A DNA stretch of 64,000 bases. Source: Bombyx mori (Eukaryota; Arthropoda; Insecta; Lepidoptera; Bombycidae). The translations under genes and the position numbers were made by a program. Shown piece by piece: positions 55,263 to 64,000 of the stretch. The notes beneath the pieces were generated by a model. That model ran no database searches. It saw nothing but the letters and a program-made list of their open reading frames with translations, and was not told the origin of the DNA. The stretch lies in the NCBI RefSeq assembly GCF_030269925.1, contig NC_085124.1:5394001-5458000 (forward strand). Reading direction: 5' to 3'. Within the stretch, counting starts at the first letter, position 1; each line of letters begins with the position of its first letter.

Positions 55263-56649
55263 ACTTTCTATAAGTTCAAAGAGTACCTATGCTCATTCAA
55301 GAGTATTCAAAAGCTTCAAGAGTGTGCTCATTAATTTGATTTCTTTGTTTGATACAATAAATAAAAACTGTTAAGTGGATGTGCGTTTTTTTGTGCCGGT
55401 GGTCGAATCTCCTCCGAGGTCTCCACGCCTAGGGGTTGACTAATGACTTGGATAAAAAGTCGTGAATTTTTTATATCGTTCCGAGGCCTAGATAAATATC
55501 TCACAAATTTATTGCCATTTTTGAATCCTTTCGTATATGGAAAAACACAAAGGACTTAGATCGGAGGGTCTGGCAATGTTTTCTGAAGGATAATCTTCTC
55601 GTGATTTCCCGTCATTGTATTACAGTTCATAGAGAGCACTTATCTAGAGAATTTCATTAGTCGGCTGATAATATTTTGCGAATGAAATTGCCTCACTAAA
55701 TAGTTTATGAGGAGCAGAAACACGCATAAAAGATACGAACCTGAGGAAATGTGATTAACAACGATAATATGTTTATGGTGATACCTAGCACGGACCTCTT
55801 GATAAGGTAATGATAATCACCGTTCGTTGGTCCAACAACGGATATTTACCAACGTGACCCCACCTTGAGACGTGAGGTCAAAGTCTCAATTTTATTGTTC
55901 AATTTCGGTCTCACACTTCAAGCCGGAACGTATGACTGCTTTGCGGCAGTAATAGGCAAGGTAGTAAAATTTAGCATGATCTTAAACTTCATACAACCAA
56001 ATACAACAATCCCAGCATTGTTTTACAATAGAATATACTGAAGGCTCAAATAAACTTTTAATACCTATTCAAATTCACCGTACTCCAGTTTCGCTCGGTG
56101 GTTTACTCTCTGAAACTGACAACGTAAATTCAGTTATTACAGCTGAAAGTCTTGTTTACATCATCAAAGTTTGACATTAAACAAGAAAGGACTCTTACAT
56201 TTTTTTAAGTATGTTAAGGGATAACGTGACGCATTTTTTGGTAAATGATTCGCAATTTTGTAATAGTTTATTCAAAATGGATTCTCTCAATTTAAATCTC
56301 AAAGGCAGGGAACTATAAATATCTCATGGATAGTGGAAGTCCTACCTGATTCTAATAAACCCCTAAAACTCAGCCGATGATCACCAAAATCGCAATTGTT
56401 TCAAACGGGAACGTTAGATTGCTTCACAACGGAAATAGGCGGGAGTATGGGTATATATATAACTCATGTGGGTTTATATTATGGATCTTGGCGGACGAAT
56501 AGGTACGACCATCCTGTCTATTTCTGTTACGGAACAGGAAACTTAGACTACAAGTCTGGATGGTGGCTTTAATATTGTGATATTTATGGCCTAACGAGTC
56601 CATTTTAATAGACATCTAATAAAGGCTCTCTGCCATCTGCTAACAACGT
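55263..56649. other. Unassigned with two decayed Bm1 traces
   Basis: At 55850-55975 (caccttgagacgtgagg, ttcaagccggaacgtatgactgctttgcgg) and 56400-56600 (attgcttcacaacggaaatagg, then an opposite-strand ctgtctatttctgttacgg) old Bm1 sequence is visible. The rest has no feature. Confidence 0.45.
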
Positions 56650-56890
56650 GCTATACGCTTCTTTGGACACCTCATGCGGTCTCCAAGATATGAATTAGAG
56701 AAGCCCATAACTTTAGGGCGCATAGAGGGCAAGCGCGCCGTGGGTAAAACACCAGCCAAAGGGTCAGATCTGGTTAAAAAATGGTTGGTGGTAGTCTATA
56801 CCATGTGGTCCATGCTACCCATGATCGAACACTATGAAGGAAATTCACATGTGGTCGCGATCCACAGCAGTGAAGGAGAATCATAAAAAT
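56650..56890 (+). mobile_element. RTE-like LINE C-terminal remnant
   Basis: FFGHLMRSPRYELEKPITLG, then RIEGKRAVGKTPAKG and SDLVKKW; same architecture as other RTE-like C-termini here but a different family from the 17.9 kb element. Confidence 0.75.
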
Positions 56891-57309
56891 CGTAAATTAC
56901 AAACAAAAAACTATTACTGAAATGAAAGCACACTCGAGCCCATTGATGTAAACAAGTTTCGAGAATTGGAGCAATGGAGAAGCCGAACAAGACAAATAAA
57001 TATGTAAATGTTTGGGAGTTGCGGCTCCATTAACAATACAGAAATGGGAACAATTGTACAGGCAAATAACCGGAAAGTATTTGTTTGTTCACATAGATTA
57101 CTATTTGGTTATGGAAACAATAGTGCTTTCTTCGGTTTACGTGAGTCGTAAGCATAATTAGAACCATACTAAAAGACGGATTACGCTGTGACAATGGAAA
57201 CTATAAAATGGGCGAAACATCGGAAATAATATTATAAAATATAATGCCAAAAAAAGTAGTTAAATTATTTAGAAATGTTTTAATTTATTCTTCTTTCATT
57301 AAGATGTGT
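56891..57309. other. Unassigned sequence
   Basis: Nothing recognised. Confidence 0.5.
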
Positions 57310-57455
57310 TTTTTATTGCACTGCAAAGAGATGTAATGATGAGCTCCCAGCCCGTCTGGCGTGTGTTATCGCCCAATTTGAGCCATAGAGTTAAACTCTT
57401 AATTGCTTTCAGATTACGACAGCTCGATTTGGAACCGGGATGAGACAGGTACGAT
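57310..57455 (-). mobile_element. Decayed Bm1
   Basis: gttttttattgcactgcaaag, gatgagctcccagcccgtctgg and tgagccatagagttaaactct follow Bm1 order with many changes. Confidence 0.55.
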
Positions 57456-57594
57456 AAACCGACAACCATTAACATGTTTATGAATGTAGATTTCTTTTTA
57501 TAAAACGATTTTTGTTACGTCATCGTGGACTTCATTACAACGTTATACCAGGCACAATATTACTTAAAAACGAATTAACCGAATATTACGACAC

Positions 57595-57785
57595 ACTACA
57601 GTAGAAGGAAAGAGAGGTCGAGGAAGATCGCCAACCAGGTGGACGGACATTGTCAAGGAGGCCACAAACACCAGCGTCCCGGGCGCCATTACGCAGGCCG
57701 AATGCAGGCAACATTGGAAGAAGCTGGTGCAAAAACTAGACCAAGGTAGTCACGACCCTTAGTAATGAGGAAGCGACGAAGAAGA
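57595..57785 (+). mobile_element. RTE-like LINE C-terminal remnant
   Basis: The frame VEGKRGRGRSPTRWTDIVKE, then QAECRQHWKKLVQKLD and GSHDP, then stops and a (GAA)n tail. Confidence 0.85.
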
Positions 57786-58564
57786 AGACAGTTGCGACTC
57801 ACCGATTAGGAGCGAATCGGAAAAATGAATATACTAAAATTTGTTTGCGTTTTCCGTCAAAACTGTCAAGTGTCTTCTGACAGGGGACGTGATTTGTGTT
57901 TCCGTTCAAAAGATTCAGGGGTCGGAAACAATTTTCTGTTTAGTAACGATCCTCTCAATTATATATTTTCCTCCGAAAGCTTGGATGTTTTTCAAAACAA
58001 AATAGTTCGGACCGCAGGAATATTTTCACCATTTTATTTTGTTTTATCTATTACTGTCTCGTAAGTAGTGGAGAGGGAATTAATATCTAAGAGAAACACT
58101 TAAATTTATTATCCTAGGTCCTGTAGGTTTGTAGTTATGGATTTTTTTTATATTAAGATAAAATTGTCGTACAAATAACACAAAATTTAAAATTTACAAA
58201 ATCTATTACTATAGATCGGCTCTGACAGTAAAATGCGAAAAGAAATATTAAAAGTCTTCAGTTTTATTTTATTAATTAATATTGATTTCATCTGCAGCTA
58301 AATTTTACAAAGAAAGCATGCAGTTGTTCACCATTTCAAAATATAACATGTAATAATATTTCAAACACCAACGAGTGCCAAAAAAGTATATGTGTATGTA
58401 TGTGTGTATAAAACAAATGTTTCCTTTTAGGTTTGTCTAACGTGCACTAAAACATCGTCTATTTAAAATTGATTTAAAGCTTGATATAGCTATTGTTCAC
58501 ACTTTAAGAACCATGAACGTACATTACGCTTGAGTAGTTTCGACGGAAGAGCGAATTTTATAAA
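57786..58564. other. Unassigned sequence
   Basis: A 79-codon plus frame (57825-58064) has no motif or splice support. Confidence 0.45.
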
Positions 58565-58971
58565 CTAGTGGTCCCGCAGTTGTCGAAATTCGACTATAAT
58601 TAATAGAAATTATAAGTTTGAAAATTATTATGATTCTATTGTCAAGTTCTATAATCACAGGAAAATATTAATAACGACAAACAATAGATATTTAATCTAT
58701 TCTCAATTTGACCAATATGAAAAGTTTGACAATAAACAAACAGTATGCATGCGTGTGTGTGTGTCTAATACATGGTAGTATGTGTAATGTTTTTTTTTAT
58801 CGCTATATTGTATTTCTTATGTATAATTGAAAAAAAAATGAGCATTCTTCGCTTCTTCTCTATATTCTCAATAAGTGTGAGAAATTTCATACTCCTCCGT
58901 CCGCACAATTTTAGAATTTTAGAATTTTAAAAAAGGATCCATAGTTTTTACTTCACGTATTAATATATAGA
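58565..58971 (-). mobile_element. Non-autonomous Helitron (Lep1-like), copy 3
   Basis: Starts ctagtggtcccgcag on the plus strand and ends attaatatataga before a T. The 3' hairpin is present with one change. Shorter than the others through an internal deletion. Confidence 0.85.
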
Positions 58972-59160
58972 TTTTTTTTATTGGTTCGAAGGGTGGACCG
59001 TGGTGGAAGTGGTTACCGAAGCCCATAGACATCTACAAGGTAAATACCGCCACCCACCTTGAGACATGAGTTCGAAACCTCCGTTTTTACAGTACAACGG
59101 CCGCCCCGCCCTTCAAACCGAAACGCATTACTGCTTCAGGGCAGAAATAGGCAAAATTAA
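58972..59160 (-). mobile_element. Bm1-related SINE fragment
   Basis: ttttttttattggttcgaagg, cccatagacatctacaagg, ttactgcttcagggcagaaatagg; inserted at or beside the Helitron end. Confidence 0.8.
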
Positions 59161-59527
59161 ACGCGAGGTACGACCGGGTTCTTAACGGAAACTAGTTTTT
59201 AATTAAAATTTACGACAGCATTAAGGTTCGTGTAAAAATTTTACCACAAAACTCAAGTTTATTCATATATGTGTAGGACACAAATTCGTATGCGGCGTAG
59301 AACAATAAGTCCCGGAGATTTTCGTGTTACGATCTGTGCACTCCATTCTTCAGCACGAGGTTGTGTCGGCTGAAAATGGAACGCGCGTATGTAAATGTGC
59401 GGATCGGTGCATTCCGAGGAAGATTGGAACGTACACGTGCCTTAGGAATTGAGTAGCTGCTTTTTTTTTTTTGACAAACAGCGGCTTTGTACATATTTTT
59501 GACGACTTTTTCTAAATTTCTATATTA
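59161..59527. other. Unassigned sequence
   Basis: No feature seen. Confidence 0.5.
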
Positions 59528-59952
59528 CTAGTGTTCCCGCGGTAGTCGAAATTCGACTATAATTAATTGAAATTATAAGTTTGAACATTATTATGGTTAT
59601 ATTGTCAAAAACTATTATACTTTCTATAATAACAGATTCCGCCAAGACTACACTATAGACAAATAATATTAAAGACAAACAATATTAATCTATTCTCAAT
59701 TTGACCACAGACTTTAAACAATAACAAAAGTTTGACAATAAACACAGTACGTAGATATATATGTGTTTGTGTCAAATACATGTTAGTGTGTGTGTGTAAA
59801 GTTTTTTATTGATTTAATGCATTATATAAAAAAATTGCATTCTGCACTACTTCTCTATATTCTACAAAGTGTCGGAAATTTCATACTCTTCTGTCCGCGC
59901 AATTTTCGTAAAAAGGGATACAAAGTTTTTGCTTCACGTATTAATATATAGA
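59528..59952 (-). mobile_element. Non-autonomous Helitron (Lep1-like), copy 4
   Basis: The best-preserved copy, 425 bp. The plus strand starts CTAG after A and ends TATAGA before T. It carries the hairpin TAGTCGAAATTCGACTA. No target duplication, as expected. Confidence 0.88.
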
Positions 59953-60017
59953 TAATTTTGATCGTCTAATATTAGTTCTGTCGAATACACGCAATCCGAT
60001 ATTCTCATCGTGCATTA

Positions 60018-60325
60018 TGTTTTTCTTATTGCCTTTGTAGGCAGACGAGCATACGGTCTACCTGATGGTAAGTGGTCACCGTCGCTCATGGACATCAACA
60101 ATGCCAGGAGCAGAGCCAAGCCGCTACCTACCAATAAGTAGTCTCCGCAAGCCTCGTTTGAAGAAGGACATGTCATAGCGCTCGGGAAACACCGTGAAGG
60201 GGAGTTCATTCCAAAGCCGGATGGTACGTGGCAAAAAAGATCTTTGGAAACGCACTGTGGATGAACGCTCTGAGGGATATGTGTAAACAATCAACTCTGT
60301 TGTGACATTTGTACTGAGCACTACT
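60018..60325 (-). mobile_element. LINE 3' end with coding remnant (RLWNELP family)
   Basis: UTR (60020-60125), then minus-strand C-terminus SFLPRTIRLWNELPFTVFPE, RYDMSFFKRGLRRLLIGR with stop. This is the cleanest copy of the family in the window; 5'-truncated near 60325. Confidence 0.87.
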
Positions 60326-61609
60326 ATATTTGTAATTAAAGAATAGAATCTGGTGAGTCTGTAATTTGAAAAAAAGTAATTGAAATAAAAAAGGGTTTAT
60401 TAAAGAAGAGTTCCTAACAGAACATTAACGAGTGATTTTTAGAATCATTTTCTGTCTGTGTATTTTTTTGATGGTGCGCATCTCCGAAATTAGGGAATGT
60501 AGTTTTCACCTGTTAGATGTTCTGCATGTCTGTCACTTTTCCGTGACTAAGCCATTGACTAATTTTTTCGAAATCGTTAAGAAGTACCTATTTCCTAGGA
60601 AAAAAGCTAGTAGTCACTTTATATTTAGAATAAGGAACTATATATTGCTAAATATTTTGATAAAAAAAGCTGTGGGTCTATGTTAGCTATCAAAATATAC
60701 ATGAAGATAAGTTGTTTTTAATGATACAAGTTTATGATCATCATGCAGCAAATTTACGTCCTACATGCAAGGCAATATTGGCTCGATATCTTATGGTTCA
60801 TTAGAACATACGGCAAACATTCATTGATCTCATTGTCAACTTCAATTCCACCGCCAATTTAGAAACCTTAAGGTGCTAACACTTTATATTTTAAAACCTC
60901 ACTAACCCATAAGTTTCGAGAGATTTCAGTTAAAATCCATCCATTCATACATGCTAGCTTAGCTTTTAACACTAGATTAATCTACAGTGGAGCCTTCAAA
61001 GCGACAGAGAACCAATCAGGGGCCAGTATACGTTGCATAGCCGACTGGATTCAATTAAATTATACGAGATTGACGGAAACATAATGGAAGGTTTGATGGA
61101 AATAATATAATTTACCAGGCAACATTGTATTAACATGTTTTAAAGTAAAATATAAAATAAGTTTAATTGAGAAATTAGTTTTGTATATTTGCTATCGATT
61201 GATATATTTGCATTGTATCAAAAAAAATATTTCATAAATTGCGAATTCCAACTGACAATGGATATTATTTATATATCGTTTCTATTTTCTTATGTTGAAT
61301 GGTGAAATACAATAGAGATCTTCGGCAGTCCCTTGGAGTAACCAACTCTTGTACTTGTGATTTAAGTTAGTATACTTTCTCCTTTTAACTATTTACAAAT
61401 GCTTAACAAACGTAACTATCATAAGGTTTTTTTTATGTTATGCACTATTTTCTGTGCATTACGTGTAGTCATCATTTGCTCGTATTTGTATACTGAACAT
61501 TAACCTCTTATTAAACGTGCGATTTAACTCGTTCGAATTATACGCTTCTCACCCCATTTCTGCCAATATTTACACTAACTAGATACCTACGATATGTATT
61601 TTTTTGTGT
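60326..61609. other. Unassigned AT-rich sequence
   Basis: An 84-codon plus frame (60432-60686) has no recognisable motif. Nothing else. Confidence 0.45.
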
Positions 61610-62030
61610 TTCATAAAAATAAAAAAAGACGTGTGGCACTCGGGGACTGCCGCGGTAAAGCTATTGCAAAGCATTTTTTATCAACTTATGTAATTACAAT
61701 TAAACAATAATAATTTAATATTAAAACAATAATAAAAATAAGACCACGCTACATTTATAAACATTAACAAAAGCAAAACATTAACTGTCCCCTTCACACT
61801 CATAAGCTAGACCGCGTGAGAGAGAGATGGGCAGAGCTTTCATGATGCTCATGCAGTGCGACGTCACGCCGCGCGCTTATTCACAAACACTACACCAGCG
61901 CAACGTGTGAATGTGTTGGACGCGAGCTACATAGTAGGCGTAGTGGGAGTGTCAGGTTATTTTCGTTACGGAATTTCTTGATTCAGTCGCCGCGCTCAAG
62001 GCCCGCGATAGAAGCTATGCAATAGCTTAA
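61610..62030. other. CG-rich segment, promoter or repeat
   Basis: Starts near gtgtggcactcggggactgccg and has a CG-rich core (61810-62010) with gacgtcacgccgcgcgc, a CRE-like site. gctattgca occurs near both ends in opposite orientation, suggesting a repeat with inverted ends. No coding frame. Confidence 0.35.
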
Positions 62031-62689
62031 AAATAAAATCGATTGATATGATTGAGTAAAAATCAGTTAGCTAGAAACTTCTTAATTTTATACCAGACAA
62101 AGAGCCCCCAAAAGTAAATTATGTTAAAAGACAAGTTTATTTATAATATTAGCTATAGGAATGAAGCACTGACTTAATTAGAGACAAAGTCAACTTAAAA
62201 CCGAACAAAGAGAAAAGCGAAGGGAGCAAAATATGTTGAATGAATGAACACAACTTGATCGGTCATATTTCGGTAGAATTGAGAAGATTCGTAAAAATAA
62301 ATTTGTAGATTCCGTTTAAAAACAACTTTGATGATTGGATTTATTATTCATAAAAGTAAATAATCAATATTTACCTTTCATTATAATATATTTCGACACC
62401 AGCCTAAATCCTATTTAATACAGAACTTAAATACATATAATATATAATAACATAAACGAAATGTCGAAATTTCGTAGCGACATATTTCAAACAAATATTA
62501 TGTTTTATTGAAAAAAAAAAGACAAGTAAACGAAGTTGTTTTCCTTCTAATTATAAAAGAAAATGTAATTTACACATTTAATATAACAATTTATGGAAAT
62601 ATTTTTTATAAGGTGTTGAAATTTCCATTAAAACTTACACTGTCGTCATTTGTACCACTATTTTGTTTCATCTAATATAATGTAATTTA
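62031..62689. other. Unassigned AT-rich sequence
   Basis: Nothing recognised. Confidence 0.5.
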
Positions 62690-62825
62690 TTTATTTATTA
62701 AGTTGCACCAACAAAGTGATCATCGATACAAAACATTCAACAATTTACAAAAGTTCATGGCAGATGTCACCTCAATTATAGGTACAATCGACAGGGCATT
62801 AACAATAAAAAATAAATAAATATAG
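62690..62825 (-). mobile_element. Possible LINE 3' end with (TAAA)n tail
   Basis: Minus-strand tail of taaataaataaa after ...gtgcaact; resembles CR1-type LINE 3' ends. No coding part. Confidence 0.4.
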
Positions 62826-63216
62826 AACTAAGATTTGATTACATTTGATTGATTGCTTAAGATTACGTTATATTTAATTGGGAAATGATCCGCGACAGAT
62901 TTTTCCTGTAAGTTGTGAGACAATTAGAAAAAACATCTATTTCACTTAAAATTAATTATAATGCAACATAGTCGAAGAATCTGAATGATCATGCTGGATG
63001 GAATGATGGTTGGATTAAAAAATCTGTGTGATGATTTGAACTAGATATTACGTAATTGGTATTGTGATTTTGCTATGACATTGCTATGATATTGCTTTGA
63101 CACCCTACTGTATTATTTGCGACGACGGTAAACATCTTTAGGATTATCCATTGTTCCCCATAAATCTCAATATTATCAGTAATTTTACGCCGTATTACCA
63201 AGATCTTCAATACATA
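62826..63216. other. Unassigned sequence
   Basis: Nothing recognised. Confidence 0.5.
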
Positions 63217-63450
63217 GGCGGCACTGAAAATTTCGGGAATTAACGAAGTGACACAACATTACTATTTAAAAATGTATTTAGTGCTTTTCGAAGTATTCTC
63301 CGCGAAATTTGACACATTTTTCCATACGATGGAACCAATCATTGAACCAACCATTCCATTCGGAAGTTGGGGTCTCCAAAATGGCCGTTTTGTAGGCGTC
63401 CACAGCTTCTTCAGGTGATGAAAATCTCTGTCCACGCAATTTATTCTTTA

Positions 63451-63665
63451 CTAGCGACCCGCCCTCGCTTCACTTCGGAAACATTAAAACAAACATGAAA
63501 CCAAAAAAAATAAAATAAAAAAAATATAAAAAAAAAAGTAGCCTATGTTCATCAGGGACAATGTCGGCTTCTAATGGAAAAAGAATTTTTCAAATCGGTC
63601 CAGTAGTTTCGGAGCCTATTCGAAACAAACAAACAAATCTTTCCTCTTTATAATATTAGTATAGA
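63451..63665 (-). mobile_element. Non-autonomous Helitron (Lep1-like) inside mariner
   Basis: 215 bp. Read on the minus strand it begins TCTATACTAATATTATAAAG and ends with a hairpin AGCGA-GGGCGGG-TCGCT and CTAG. The first mariner copy shows the uninterrupted target (tcttta|ttttaggg), so the insertion is exactly between A and T with no duplication. Confidence 0.93.
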
Positions 63666-64000
63666 TTTTAGGGAATGTATAGAAATCATTAGGGCTTAGG
63701 TCGGGGCTGTACGGCGAATGGTCTAATAATTCTATGTTTTCTTGCTCTAAAAACTCTTTTATTCTGTGCGCGGTGTGAGAACTCGCATTGTCGTGATAGA
63801 GGATGATGCGGCGGTTGCAGTTCTCTTTACGGAGTTCAGAAACGACCTGTGGCAAACAAATGCTAGCATACCATTCTGCATTAACCGTTCTTTGTCCCTC
63901 AAGAGGAATAGTCGTAACATGGCCGGTTTTGGAGACAAACGTGGCCACCATTTTTTTTGCAACACTCCGTGAACGAACAATTTTTGTTGGCTTTAACTCG
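63666..64000 (-). pseudogene. mariner transposase, interrupted by Helitron
   Basis: The visible part reads, from the edge inwards, ELKPTKIVRSRSVAKKMVAT, FVSKTGHVTTIPLEGQRTV and NAEWYASICLPQVVSELRKE, then the second catalytic aspartate in LYHDNASSHTAH and the third in SPDLSPNDFYTFPKI. The Helitron then breaks the frame before the C-terminus, which continues at 63450-63290. No frameshift is seen in the part visible before the Helitron. Confidence 0.92.

Larger units (their letters stand above)
63217..64000 (-). mobile_element. mariner transposon, second copy, runs off the window
   Basis: Starts with the same terminal repeat as 4443 (GGCGGCACTGAAAATTTCGGG) next to TA. It keeps the region deleted in the first copy. 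It is interrupted by a Helitron at 63451-63665. The right end is outside the window. Confidence 0.9.

Overview
The window is a piece of a lepidopteran nuclear genome, almost certainly Bombyx mori or a close relative. The evidence is more than twenty copies, whole or decayed, of the tRNA-derived SINE Bm1, together with R1-, RTE- and Jockey/CR1-type LINEs, mariner and Tc1 transposons and Lep1-like non-autonomous Helitrons. The DNA is AT-rich except inside LINE coding regions and a few short exons.

The one host gene I can support lies on the minus strand. Four short exons (21834-21686, 8060-7857, 2922-2838, 1230-1065, in transcript order) have consensus splice sites and matching phases (0/2, 2/2, 2/0, 0/1). 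They join into about 200 uninterrupted residues that closely resemble the membrane protein family TMEM151. A possible first coding exon (54134-54108) would add a start codon and a 32 kb intron. The rest of the gene must lie left of base 1. If the first exon is right, bases 1-54,000 are essentially one gene whose introns are packed with transposons.

Layout. 0-3 kb: TMEM151 exons D and C, a Helitron and Bm1 copies. 4.4-10.5 kb: a broken mariner, a LINE 3' end, exon B, and a 5'-truncated R1-clade LINE with target-site duplication. 11-17 kb: a three-copy direct repeat, a Helitron, and an intact-looking 1.7 kb Tc1-like transposon with IR/DR ends. 17.9-20.8 kb: an RTE-clade LINE with a continuous endonuclease/reverse transcriptase frame and a 10-bp target-site duplication. 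21.7 kb: exon A. 22-31 kb: nested SINE, LINE and Helitron fragments and a 36-bp minisatellite. 31-44 kb: a MITE, Helitron, LINE ends and Bm1 copies. 44.5-48.6 kb: a 373-bp tandem array built from a truncated Bm1 plus unique flank, with an inverted relative nearby and a 701-bp insertion. 48.8-50.1 kb: a second R1-clade LINE 3' end. 50.5-64 kb: a mariner inside a Bm1, more repeats, two Helitrons, and a second copy of the first mariner family, carrying a Helitron and running off the right edge.

No prokaryote-like operons, CRISPR arrays or rRNA genes are present. The tRNA-like sequences seen are SINE heads. The most useful results are the reconstructed TMEM151 exons, the Helitron lying six bases inside an intron of that gene, the SINE-derived satellite, the potentially autonomous Tc1 element, and the Helitron insertion whose empty site can be read directly from a paralogous mariner.
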